This document shows, in pieces, positions 35,346 to 47,941 of a stretch of DNA of 64,000 bases. This DNA comes from Aphelocoma coerulescens (taxonomy: Eukaryota; Chordata; Aves; Passeriformes; Corvidae): NCBI RefSeq assembly GCF_041296385.1, contig NC_091016.1, forward strand, positions 12,997,497 through 13,061,496. The letters run 5' to 3'. Every line of letters starts with the position of its first letter. The stretch's first letter is position 1. The notes beneath the pieces were generated by a model. The model was not told the DNA's origin. It saw only the letters and a program-made list of their open reading frames with translations, and made no database searches. The translations under genes and the position numbers were made by a program.

Positions 35346-38300
35346 CAAACATTTAATCCTAAAACACGTCTCTTGCAAGGCTCAGCAGACCCTGCTCCTT
35401 TTCAATTGACCCTTGGATGGCAGTTGCAAGTTAGGAGTAAAAGACCTGGCTGGGAAGGCAACAGCTGCTCTGTTGGAAGATGTGTCCACCTCCCACTTAC
35501 TTGTCAGCTCCCATCTGCTAGAGGGTTATCAGCTTCCCGACTTTATAGGTGGGATCACCTTATGTAAGTGCTGCCTACTCCACTTCAGGCACAGACAGCC
35601 TGGCCCAAGCAGTCTGAATTAGTGGGCTGAGCTCAGTCAGTGGTTGTTCCTTGAAGCCCTTTAATGGACAACTCCATTAAATTAATAGCAATGTTATCTT
35701 TCCATAGATCCAACAGGGTGGAGAAAAGAATGAGTGTCCTTCTAGGCTGTCAGTCTCCAGTGGCTTCCCAAACTGAATGACCCTTTTCAAGTGTACCACT
35801 ACCCTTTCTCTAAAGATGTTTTGGTGATCCTGGAGGACATCTCCTGTCCCAACCACACATAACATCTAGATCCAGCCCAGCCCACACACACTGGTGTTCA
35901 GGTTCTGGGACTGAGAGCTACGCAAACGTGACCATAAGTGTGCAGGAGATGGGAAGAAAGAGGTCTCCCACAGCAGCCTCTGAGCAATCCTGAAATGATG
36001 GTATGTATGTAAATGACATAGGAGGGTTCAGAGCAGGAATCTGCTCTCACAAAAATATTTGCCCTCTGTGACATGAGGAGTCCTGCTGATGTCAATGAAA
36101 CGGGAGTGGCAAGCCCTGGTCCTCAGTAAGGAGTCAGATTTCCCTATTTTTTTATACTCACAGGATTATTATGAACATCTGGTAAACAAATTCTTTCCTA
36201 ATGGTTGACAAGATTTTGACCATTTCCTTTTAGACAGCTGGCTTAGAGTAGGAAGACACAGACTCTAGGGTTTAGATTCGCTCTTTTTTTCATAAGTAGT
36301 TTCTTCCACACGAGATCCAAGCAAAGATTCTGCTTACACGATTGTATTCACCACCAAAACATAACTGCTGAGGGGGAAAGTTTTCCCTAAGGATCTTTTA
36401 AATTCATGAATCCCCCTTCCTTTACAAGACAGACGCAATGATACTAGCTTTGTATGTTCCAATGTTTGTTTGATACCTCTGGAAAATAAGATTTAACAAT
36501 CCTAAAGTCTGTGCAGGAAGTTAAAGAGTAGAGTTACATAGTGATTCAATGCACAACAACGAGATAATTAAACCTGGCACACAGGAGGATTCTTTCTAAT
36601 TGACTTCCTGGATCAGATTTTGCTGGCAAACATTGGAAGTGGAGATTAAAAGAGTTTAACAGCTTCCATCTTCAAAAGGTGATTTTTAAGGGGAAAATAT
36701 CATACTTCATTAAGAATTTCATTGGAGCTGCCATGAATTATGTTCTAAACAAAACATACTTCAATACTATCTTTGCTTACATTGGTTCTGTAGGTCCAAG
36801 TGCATTCTAGGGGAGCTTATGTTTTGTTACCATGGTGAAAATTATTTTAACTGTATGTGATCACCATTGCCCCCTCTGTTTGCTCATAATCTCTTCTACT
36901 CCTCCACTTTCCCCTTCCAAATATATAAGCATCAAGATTTTTTCCTTCTTCCTTTCACTCACACAGGTAACAGAAAAATGATCTCTCAAGCAGTCATGAC
37001 AACTGTTTATTTACTTGTTTGGATAAAAACCAGCTCTCTTTGTATTCCAGTATTGAAGACAAATCAAAGAAATGTAATAACTAGATGCTAAACTCTCCTC
37101 TTTTTTTAGCCTGCTGAGATGAGGCTTATGTGATCCTTCTGTCTGTTTTCCTGTCCTTTCCCACCCTCCTCCTCCATTCAAATGCTTTTAAACCTGTTGG
37201 CCAATTCCAGCTAAATTTGGCAGAGAAGTAGAAAAATAATATCTTTGCAGTCTCACCAAGCCTAATGAGAATCAGAAGTGAGCTGAGAAAAGATGACTGC
37301 CTTGGTTTAGAAAAGACACTGTAACTCCAGAGTCACCCATTTGGCTGATAGGGTGACCCAGCAGCAAGCACTCACCAGCCAGCCTCCACACTGGTTACTG
37401 GAGCTTTCCCACTACCAGTGTCTGCTGCCTGGCCAGCTGGCACTGTGGCATAGGAAAGCAGGTGGGACTCATATGATGGAGGAACAGAAGGTGCTGTGGG
37501 ACTGTGCAAGTCACTGCATGAAGCTGTATTTAAAGGGTTGTGTGTACAGAGGCATGGGATAGAGATGCATAGGAAGCAGCTTTCACTGCATCATCTGCTC
37601 CCAGAACAACTACTCACAGTGACTGATACTACCCACTTGGTAATAGCCACCTTCAAATAGCACAGCAATCCAAACAGGCACGATTCTTTCCCCGTGATAC
37701 AGTTTGCTGTTCTACATAAGCAATTTGGGTAGGATACATACAAGAAGGTTTCCTGTACAAAATGATGAACAGAATATTCCTTATCATTCATAGCCACTGC
37801 CTCCAAACAACCTATATTATGCCCTTTGCATCCTGGGTGGGAGCCAGGACTGCTAGAGTGATGAATCAATAACATCCATAAGGAAAATGAAATGGAGGAA
37901 GCTCTTATTCAGTAGATTCTGCTTTTGTTAATTGTTGCTATATTTCATTCCAGCCCCACATCCTTTCAAATGGCTGGGACTGTGACTCAGCTTCAGCGAC
38001 TTACATCCCCAGAAGAGAGAGGAGTCACCCTCCTGGGGCTGATTTCACTATTGCTTCATAGCTCCATTGCTTGGCAGGCTTGTCCATCACACAGATCCCT
38101 TTGCAGATCTCACATATCCCACATCCAACATCCCTGTCTTGTCTGAGGCAGCTGACTACAGTGAGCAAGGACAGGGACAGCCACAGCATCAGGGGCCAGT
38201 AAGATAATCCTGCTAGCAAGACAGCTGCATAGGGAAATGCTGGCTTTGTTCACTTGGTATCATTGTCCTACCCTCAGCAGATACATCATCTAAATGACAG

Positions 38301-39392
38301 AGCTTGAACTTGGCCTAGAGACAGAGGAGCAAGACCAACTCTCCAACCCTGCCAGCACCTGGTGGACAGGCAATCCAAATTAACAAGGGCAATTATGTCT
38401 TTGGCTGTGGCACTTCAATCCAGTAGATTTGGTTTGTCAGTCCATGAGTCAGCTCTGAAGTAAGCTTGTGCCTTCAAGGTATGGTATAGATGCTTCCGAG
38501 TTGACACCTCATAAGTCTCTCTGTACGTATAGAGAGCTTAACATTGCTGTTCCTAGGTAGCAATTACACTAGACAGCAGGTTGGGAGGAGGGGTTCACAT
38601 AACTGGCAACCACAAAGAAGGAGTCAAAATAAAGCTAATGAGATTTCTTTTTACAATAACTGCTGTGTCCTCTTTAAAATAGATCAAGGCCCCTTAGTTG
38701 AAAACTGAGGGAAAAGCATAATGAAAGCAAACGAAAAAAGCAGTTAATAGCAGCAGGAAAATAAACTAGAAACATATGTAAAACAAAGACAGAGGCAAAA
38801 CCAACAGGCCTTTCTAAGTCTCACCCTTTAAAGCCCCAGGTCCTGGAACCAGGAGATTGCATATGGTACCCAGTGTCATTAAAGAAAGTTATTTTCTTCT
38901 TCTTCTTGCCATCCTCTCCAAAGAAGTCTTCAAAAACCTGACATAGATGTGCTTTAAAGAAAATCCAGACAAGGCACCCAGATTTGGCCAGCAAGTACGG
39001 GGTCTTTAAAACCAGGTCAATCTCATAATTCTTTGAGATTTGCCCCACAATTTAAACAGCAAGGAAGTGTTCAAAATGCTGATAATACTTCATGGATTGG
39101 ATTAATTAATAATAGTTTGGGTCCTGGCAACACTATACAATTATGCTGCTTTCTAGACATAATGAGACCATTTTAATTTTTTTTTTAAGTGCTTATAAAA
39201 GGTGTTTATGTGCAAACTTGTAACTTTCAGGTCAAGTTGAAGTCCAGTACCAGAAGGTAAACCACAAGGACTCAGATGTGGACAGACACAATGAAGCCTG
39301 TAAGCTCCGTATTGTAAGCCCAATGTTTCCCAGTGCTTCTGGAGCCAGTACATTTATGTTGCTAAAAGCCCCAGCTCACACCACAGTGACAA
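35346..39392. other. Gene-free unique sequence
   Basis: No gene or young repeat recognised. The 36590-36800 part is AT-rich with many TTAA/ATTA words and looks like possible conserved noncoding DNA. A small (TTC)4 run lies near 38895. Open frames (for example 37591-37875 minus) lack motifs. Confidence 0.55.
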
Positions 39393-39436
39393 TGGGACAC
39401 TATAATGAGATTGGTGGGACACAATAATGATATTGG
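39393..39436. repeat. 22-bp tandem duplication
   Basis: Two adjacent 22-bp units, each starting TGGGACAC and ending ATTGG, differ at two positions. A simple local duplication with no gene association. Confidence 0.85.
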
Positions 39437-39684
39437 CAGCTGCCTGCAAGTCTTCTACTGCTAATGTTTTAGAATAGGTCAGACACCACAACCCATATTT
39501 AGAGCATGCTTTTCAGAGACCTTGGCCACCCACAATTCCTACAGCGCTGGGCACAGACACCAAGCCAGCAGCTGTAAAGTTCTTATTTCAAATGTTGTGT
39601 TTCCAGTCAACACACAAAGCTTAGGTAGGGAACATATTGTCAGGAATGCCTTCTGGGTTTGTCTTTTTTTCTTTTTTCAGCCTG

Positions 39685-39768
39685 TTTCCCACATAGTTTT
39701 ACTGAGGAACAAGAAAATCAAATGACTTGCATGGAGGTCACAGACTGAGTCATCAGCTCAGCCCAGTG
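39685..39768 (+). mobile_element. MIR-like ancient SINE fragment
   Basis: AGTTTTACTGAGGAACAAGA, then AATGACTTGCATGGAGGTCA, then CAGACTGAGTCATCAGCTCA follows the MIR core order (ttttacagatgaggaa, gtgacttgcccaaggtcacacag, gagtcagtggcagagc). Short and diverged. Confidence 0.45.
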
Positions 39769-41389
39769 ACGGTCAAATAATGCTTATTTGTAAGACTATA
39801 ATTTTACAGTGCTCTACTGCATAGCTTTAAAAATGAATGTATGGGAAAAATACACCCACGTATGACAAACGTACTTATACTTTCTCTGCTTTGGGTGGAC
39901 ATTCTGTTAGTCACAGGGAAGCATCTGTGTAAAGCTTTTTTTGTTGCTGCTTTTTGCTTTTCTAGACATTTCATCAAATGGTCCCTGAGTCAGAAGAAGT
40001 GGGTTTTGCTATTAAAGTCTGTGTGGAGGCTGCATTCCAAAGCTGTTGGAGGATTCAAAGATAAATATTCCTACTTTGGGGAAAAATTTAAAAAAAAAAA
40101 CCCTAACATCTTTGATTTAAAAACAACAACAACAACAATCCAAAGTGAATGTAATGTTTATAAAGACAGCAGAAAACCAATGATCCTTCCTGATAGTCTC
40201 TGTAACCAAAACCCAAGAGGAGTTTCATTAAAGCACAAGTTCCTTTAAAATTGCTTTCAATTGTATAGCGTATGCGCCTACTGTGCTAAAAAAATGGTAT
40301 TGATTCATATTGAAACTAATTCCAACAGCAACAAAATATTAGCCAGCAACCTCACACAGCCACTGTGCAATGAACAAAGCTCCTTGGAGCAGGAGCCATC
40401 TCTGTTCAGTGATTTGTATTTTGTGTGGTGAGGGTGGAATGCAAGCCTGTAATAATCTGTCTCAAGAAAATATTTGGGAGTGAGCATATATGCTATGGCT
40501 CCTTTGGCTGGCAATTTTGGAACCCTCATGTATCCATCCTTGCAGATACACATCGAGAAAGTGAGGGAGAGCTGTGCAGTGGAAGACAGTGGAATCACCC
40601 CATCCTGTTGAAAGTGTTTCCCATATACATATGCTGCACAGCACAGTGGAGGTGTAACACAAGGAGGTCAGACTTCAACTTAAATCTCGGTATGTTGCTC
40701 ACAGTAGAACCCCCCCTTAGTTCAGGGCAGCTGCTGAGCAGTACCTTCAAACCCACAGTTCTCCCTGCTCTGGTCTCTCATGAGCAGCAGAAATGACAAG
40801 GAAAGTCTGTGCTCTTTGTACACAGTATCTGTTATCATCCCTTCCATGTGGCACCTAAGTCTAGATGGGCTTGGAAAGATTTTTCCCTCCCACCTGAACA
40901 CATAGAAAGTGTTTTCTCTTTCGCCCGGGGTGTGCTGATGTGCAGGATGGAGGGACTGATTTGTTCAAGGACAGAGAAGCCCACAGCAAAGCTGGGCACA
41001 GAGGCTGAGTGCAGATTTGTCTTCTTACCCCATCCCAATTTGCCCATGTCCAGCAATATCCCAATATCTGCTTTACAGTAAATTAATGTTCTGGATGATG
41101 GGAGGGAGTTTAAGGAATTCATCCAGCCTCCCCCACTCCTGTAGCTTTAACTCTTTCTTGCCTGGCTCAGCAGTGACTGACTGCAGAGGTTTGCCTCACC
41201 AGCTGCTCAGGGTGGAGCTGGACACAAGGGGAGGAGGTCTTTAAAAGTGGAGCTTTGCATAAGGAAAGATGTTGAGTGAGACTGCACAGGAAAAGGGGAC
41301 AATTTTGTTTGAGCTGGTGTGGTCCCAGCCTCACATTGCCACTGTGATCACAGTCTAGGGAAAAACAGTCCTAAAGCCACATCGATCAC
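39769..41389. other. Gene-free stretch
   Basis: Nothing recognised apart from a short (ACA)n run at about 40122-40139. The open frames of 123-135 codons at 39841-40248 and 40425-40796 (plus) have no known domain and contain low-complexity Lys and Thr runs or chance sequence. Confidence 0.5.
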
Positions 41390-42810
41390 AAAATCACAGA
41401 ATCACAGAATATCCTGAGTTGGAAGGGACCCACAAGAATCAAATTTCAACTCTTTGGCTTGCATAGGACAGTCCCAAGAATGACACCACATGCCTGAGAG
41501 AATCATCCAAATGCTTCTTGAACACAACACAGACAGGGTCAGTGCTGTGACCACTTCCCCAGGTAGCCTGTTCCAATGGTCAACCCTTTGGGTGAAGAAC
41601 CTTTTTTTCTAATATCCAACTTAAACTTTGCCCAACTCAGCTTCATTCTGCTCCCTGGGATCCCGTCATTGGCACTGTCCATCTGCTGCCCCTCACAAGG
41701 AACTTGTAGATTTCAATGAGCTCTCCCCTCAGTCTCTTCTCCAGGCTGAACAGACCAAGTGACCTCAGCCACTCCTCATATGTCTTCCCCTCCAGACCCT
41801 TCACCATTTTGGTAGCCCTACTTTGGACACTCTTTCGTATATTGTGGTGCCCAAAACTGTCCCCAGGATTCAAGGTGAGGTTGCCCCATGGCAGAGCAGA
41901 GCAGGACAATCCCCTCCCTTGCCCGGCTGGCAATGCTGTGCCTGATGCCCCCCAGGACAGGGGTGGCCCTCCTGACTTCCAGGGCACTGCTGACCCATAT
42001 CCAACTTGCCATGGACCAGGACCCCCAGGTCCCTTTCCATGGCACTGCTCCCCAGCCTCTCATTCCCCAGTCTGTACATCCAGGGCTGCAGCATCCCAGG
42101 TGCAGAATCTGGCATTTGCCCTTTATAAATTTCATATGGTTGGTGATTGCCCAGTTCTCTCTGCAGGGTCTCCTTGCCTTGGAGGGAGTCAACAGCTCAT
42201 CCCAATTTTGTGTCATCTACAAACTTGTTCAGTATCCCTCCCAGTCCTGCATCCAAGTCATTTATGGAGATGTTGAAGAGCACAGGGCCAAGAATGGAGC
42301 CCTGCAGAGCCCTGCTAGTGACAGGTCCCCATTCTGATGTCACCCTGCTCACTGTAACCCTTTGTGCCCCACCCATGAGCTCACCCATCAGAGGACGTGT
42401 TTGTCCAGCTGGGGGATGGACATTTTGTCCAGAAGGATCTTGTGAGAGACAGTTTCAAAAGCTTTACTGAAATCCAAAAGGGTGACATCAACTGGCTTCC
42501 CTTGATCAGCTGGGTGGGCTACTCTGTCATAAAATGAAATCAGGTTTGATAAGCAGGACGTTCCTGTCATGAAGCTCTGCTGGCTGTGACCAAGGAGTGA
42601 ATTGTCCTTCAGGTGTTCTTCAGTTTCTCCCTCAATAATCTTCTCCATAGTTTTCTAGGCAGTGAAATGAGACTGAGAGGCCTGCAGGTTCCAGGGTCAT
42701 TTTTCTTGCACTTTTTGAAAATTGGGACAATATTAGCCAGCTTCCAGTCATCCAGGACCTCTCCAGCCTGGTGCATCTCATCTCCAATAGCCAGACCACC
42801 AAGGCAATTA
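41390..42810 (-). mobile_element. CR1 LINE, long 5'-truncated copy with dead reverse transcriptase
   Basis: The 3' end on the plus strand is a double AATCACAG motif followed by AATATCCTGAGTTGGAAGGG and ACCCACAAGAATC, a CR1 tail. Reading the minus strand from about 42810, the order is a segment DDWKLANIVPIFKKCKKND, RT core DVTLLDFSKAFETVSHKILL (about 42430-42490), a stop, then GSILGPVLFNISINDLDAGL and KFVDDTKLG (about 42197-42290). The box is FVDD rather than F/YADD, and the region between the two RT pieces is shortened, so the enzyme is dead. The C-terminal region and 3' UTR continue to 41390 with further frame breaks. The 3' tail closely resembles the tail of the SINE at 35208-35345, so both probably belong to one CR1 lineage. 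Plus-strand frames over this region are antisense shadows. Confidence 0.94.
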
Positions 42811-45800
42811 TAGCTCACATCCAAGAAAAACTAAGAAGATGAATGAATGAATAAAAATGTTGAAATATTAGATCATCATCAGAACAATGAAAACCCCAAA
42901 CAGATACAAACAATGTTATTGCCTTTTTTCTTTTTTTTTTTTTCCAACTTCAAGCTGAAAACCTGTTTGGGCCAGAATTCTTTGGAATCGTGCTACTGAA
43001 TGTGCCTATAGTTAGGAGATAAAAAAAAAAGAGGCGTTAAAGCTGTTAGGAGATGTGATCATCACAATGAGGGACTGGTTGCAGCCTGCAGGAACCTGAA
43101 AAGAAACTGGTGAGTGCAGGAGTTAGAAGGCATTGCTATGACAACAAAGCAAACCACCTCTGAAGAGAATAGAAAATATGTACAGCCATGCCAAGATCAT
43201 AAGCAAAGTATATTCTAAGAGGAGGCAAATGAAACATTGGCTTGGAAAACAAAATTATGCCTTTAGCATGATTTCTTCTTTATGCATGGCACCTCTTCAG
43301 GAAAAGCATGCTTTTAGCAGAGGGAAAGAAACTTTCACTAAATCACCTTTTTGCCCAGTCTTTACGCTTTGAGGAGGTAGCGGAAAGATCTGTGCTCTGT
43401 TTGCACTCTCAGATTTTGGTTATCTATGGTTAAGTTATCCATAAGACGGTCTCTATGCTTTTTTCCAACCAATACTTACTGTACTTTTGAATAAATTTAA
43501 CTTTCTTACCTTTTCCCTCCTAATAAAATTAATCACATTTACCAGAAGACGCCTTTTTATTCACATTCAAAGCTCAGAATACTCTATGGAGGGTTAAACC
43601 CAGAAATTCCTCTAGCATTCTGGCAGATAAGGTTTCCATGTTCCTCTACAGCTGCACATAAGTCATTAGCAAGATCGGTCCAAGCAGTTTTCTGGACCAT
43701 ACCTAACAGAAAGCTCCCTGGTGACACTGATGCTTGATGACAGTCAACTCTTGAAATCAGAGCCAGCATGGATGTTGACAAAATGGTCCACACTTTGTGT
43801 GCTCAGCCAGGAGGGAGAAAATCCTCTGTTCCCCAAAGTGAAGGAGCAAATGAGCAAGCCAGAGGAATACACTATAGCAAGAGCCTGCTGAAGAGGTGAT
43901 GAGCAGCATCCAGGGTTTGTGGCAGAGAGCAGAGCTGGGCAGCTTTGTGCACAGGATTGTTCTGCCGAGGGGATGTCCTATACTGGGGAATTGAACAGAT
44001 ACTGCTTGAAACAGAGCAGTATCAGGCCCTACCTAGACAGTCTTATGGTGACTTTTGAGATTTATCTTCTAATTTAGCTCTGGAGTGATAGGACAGAGAG
44101 TGTCTTATACACAGGCTCAAGTGAGCTGCCCTCTGTCTCTACAAGAGCCTCATGATGCAGCTCCCTGCCCCCCTCCTGAGCAGTTCTGCATTACTTTCTG
44201 GCATAAATACTTTCCTGCTTCAGCCTCAGAGCCTTCATTCCCTAGCCGGAGCCTAAAACACAGAGCTCTACTGTTAAAAACGTGCTGTACCCCGTAATAC
44301 ATCTAGAACATCAGCAAACCAACGCATGAAAAACATTGTCCTGGGCTAGGAGGTATCTTGCACTAACAACAACAACAAAAAAATAAGTGAAACTGTCCTT
44401 GCCTGTACTACTGCTGTGGAGGGCCGTGGGTTGAATTCCCTAATAGAGACACGGCCTGTGCCACCAAAGGGAATTTCAGCCTACGGCAACGCCACCAACG
44501 TACCCAGACATGCTAAACTGTCAGAAACACTCATCTGTCAGCACAGCTCTGTCTACACCAGCACCTTGCCAGCAGTGGAGGAGTTCATTTCTTTCCACAC
44601 CCTAGAATTACACTGGCAAACTCTGTAGGTTCACTAAGCCACAGAGTGCAGGCCACGTGTGCGTGCACTTTATTGGCCTTCATTTGATCCTGTGCATTAA
44701 AGGCAGCTGGGCTTCCTCTCTTTCCAACTAAATAATAATTACACCCATTGTTCCCAGTGGGCAAAGAGACCCTGTTCACACATATCCAGAAAGACAAGAC
44801 ATATAATTAACACCTTGCTGGGATAGAGAGCTTTTGTTCAGATTAGTCATTATGTGTCTTGCAGCCTGAAAACAGTGCTTCTTACATTCATTTCAACTCA
44901 CTTCCTCTGTGCCTCAGAGCTTAACTCCTTGCGTCTTCCCAGGTCATTGTACATGCATGTGTCCAGCAGCACTGCTTAGTAATCTGAGGCCAACAACTTC
45001 ATCCCAATATCCAGAGCAGGGGGTCCTGAGCTGCCATGTGCATCCCATGTTCTGCACATTGGCGGGTGCCATGGCTGTTGCTGCTGCTACCAAACCCATT
45101 TGCAAAAAAATGGCAAAGGTTTCTGCCAAAGGCATAAGGCAGAGGACAAGTCTCCTGCCTTGAGACTTGGGCTACAGGAAGAAAGTAAGGTTGCATGCAG
45201 TGGATGGGCTTAAATAACAGTTCATTGTTCTCCTCTTCCTCCTTCCTCTTGTTTTTTTTTCCTTATCCCATTTCCATTCTCACTGAACATACCATTTTCA
45301 CTCTGCATTCTGTCCCATCCCTTGTGCTGGACTCCACTCTCTTCTGATCAGTGTGGTCCAAAAATCTTCTTTTTGTGAGAGTGTGGATTTAGTTTTTCCT
45401 TTTTCACTTCAGGTTTCATTTTTATCAAGCCCTTGGTTCAGTGCTTTCAACTGAAGGGTCCCAAACAGGCTAAAGACTGGCACAAAAGGGGAGCAGAATA
45501 GTCACAGTTTAGGGCAGAAAGGGGGTGCACAGAGAAAGAGGGGTTGCACTCCCCTCTTCTAGCAGCAATCTGCCATTAGATCAGCTCAAGCTCTCTTCAG
45601 TAACTTTGACATTTGTTTTGCCAACACAGTGATTTGGGTGGCAGTGGTATGAGCAGGTAAGGAAGGCTGAACTACAACATTTTGTCAGTAATAATGGTGC
45701 ATAGGTACAATTACTGCAGCTAAGAATCACTTCGTTTCGGGGCCAAAATTGCATAGCTAAAAGCCAAGTCTGTCTTTATGACAGGAGCTTCCCAGGAAGA

Positions 45801-47927
45801 GAGCAGGAGCTGAAGAGCAGAAGCTGCATTGAGGAACCAGAGCAAGTTTGTCACAATCAATACAAGTTTGGGCCACTGACTGTCAAAGGAGCAGCTGTGG
45901 CTACTGCCTTCCAGCAATAGGTCCTGGCAAGCAGCAGGGCTACCAACACCCAACCCACAGGCATTTGCATGTAGCCAGCATTTCATCATTTCACTTCAAG
46001 CTCGGTCCAGCTGGTACTACTTGATTTGGCAAGGTCTTTGCAAGCCCACGGTGAGGTTTTGCCCAATGACAGCTTTAACCATAAATACCCAAAGCACCAT
46101 ACCAGTACAACCTGAGTGAGAAGGAGCACTTACATCAGCTTAAAGACACCTAAATACCAAGTTCCTTTGAGGATGCCAATGTCTGCTGCCTGTCATCAAC
46201 ACAAAGCTAGAGGTCAGCTCTGCATAAGAGCACTAACAAATCAGTTGGATTAACTTAAAACCCCTTTGTCAGCTCCATAAACTAACATGGTGCACAGCTG
46301 GGTTGGTAGCATATAACATTTTCACTGCCTCAACATAGATAAAGCAGCACTGCTTCTTTGAGGAGTAAAGGTCTAAAAGAGACCATTTCACATATGTAGT
46401 AACTTAATAAAAAGAAAAATAGCTTTGTTTTGTAAAAGGAAAGTGCAGCCACACTCATGCAAGCCTGGCAAGCTAGAAACTCCTGAAGCACACTGTTCTG
46501 TCTTCTTTTGCAGCCTCTAAATCCAATGGTGTCTAATTGCCTTGGGGTTTCAGCCCTTCCAATTAACTAAAGAGTTTTATCTGCCACTGGTGCAACTGAA
46601 AGGTGATTCTGTGATCACAAGAAGCATTGATTGCTCTTTTGCCCCCCCTTGCCCTAATTTAAATAACATCCAGTCCCACCCTACCAAAGAGCCAGGTGTC
46701 AGGAGCTTTACGGAGGTCTGTACTTAGCACAAGGAGATTGCAGCAGACAGGTAAGCAATCAAGCAAAATAAGCCCCAAGTTCTTCTAATACAACAGCCAT
46801 GCAAAGGTACTGTTTGCTTTATTTGACAGCTGCAGTATCTAGATGATGTAGGATGTTTAAATGGATTTGACATGTAACATTTTGTTAATGATCCCTGGTT
46901 TCAGGCCTCAGGTGCTATGGAGTAACATGAAGGCCCTTTGTGTACATACCCCACCAAAACTGGTAGGACCTAGACAAGCGTCTAAAACCACCATGACATC
47001 AATATCCCTAAAACACATAGTGGTGTTATTGAACTATGATTTGAAATGTTATTGTTACAACTAACAGCTTAAAGCCTGATGTAGCAAAAACCCCAAACCA
47101 AAACAAACAAAAAAAACCCCAGCTTCAGTTCTCCTTGTTTTCCAATGCTATGCTCAACAATATTTCAGCAGCTGCCTCTGGAGAGGCTAAAATATCTCTG
47201 CAGGAGTCAGGCACTGCCAGGAGAAGGACACAGAGTACTGAAGATGCACACTTCTTCCCGCATTTCATGAAGAGAGCCAGGGCAGCAGCCAAAAGAGTGT
47301 TATTTTGGATCCTTCTGTAGCAGCAAGTAAAGTTCAGCAATGCCCAATGGGACAAGCAGAGGCAGAAAATATTTGTCCCAACTGCTCTGGACACTCCTTT
47401 CCTACTTTCTGAGGAAAGCATGGGAGGTCCCTAATCGGCTTTTGCTGCTAATGGCTGGAGATAACAGTAGCGGTACTGCCTTAGGCATTTTTCTCCAAGA
47501 TCTCATCTGCTCCTTTGAGTGGGGGCAGCAGATGCACTTCTCTAGGTCCTCTGTCCATTCCCTGGATGAAAAGTTGCCTACCTTCCCAGTTATCTCAAAA
47601 GGACAGCTCTGGGAAGCATGGCTTAACCCTGGAAAAGGCCCCACTGTGAGGAGACAGGGAAAGTATGATTAAAGACAAAAGCAGCAGCAAAGCTGGACTA
47701 CAAAATCTGATTGAAATCTCAGGTTTTACTCACAGTTTACTGAAACTTTCCCCCACTTCCGAATTTTCTCATGACAGAATGAATTGCTCTATCAACAAGT
47801 GTAAAAGGAAATGATTAATTTACCCCTCCCATCCAAACTGATTAGCAAGACTTCCATATCTTCAGGACCTGCGTAATGAATGAGCTTCCTGTGATTATAA
47901 CCAGGCACACCGAGAGGACTTTGGTGT
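42811..47927. other. Gene-free unique sequence
   Basis: No exon or RNA gene recognised. Low-complexity spots: TGAA repeats at about 42838-42853, T run near 42932-42955, A run near 43021, CAA repeats near 44366-44380 and an A/C-rich tract at about 47090-47120. Blocks at about 46500-46640 and 47780-47920 are rich in TTAAT/ATTA words and could be conserved noncoding DNA, which is unverified. Confidence 0.55.
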
Positions 47928-47941
47928 TGGCGTTAACGCCA
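47928..47941. other. 14-bp perfect palindrome
   Basis: TGGCGTTAACGCCA is its own reverse complement and contains two CpGs and an HpaI site. It lies in otherwise AT-rich DNA; it could be a dimeric transcription-factor site or chance. Confidence 0.5.

Noticed and set aside
41716..42470. Plus-strand frames of 107-186 codons over the long CR1
   Set aside because: Antisense shadows of the minus-strand LINE coding region.
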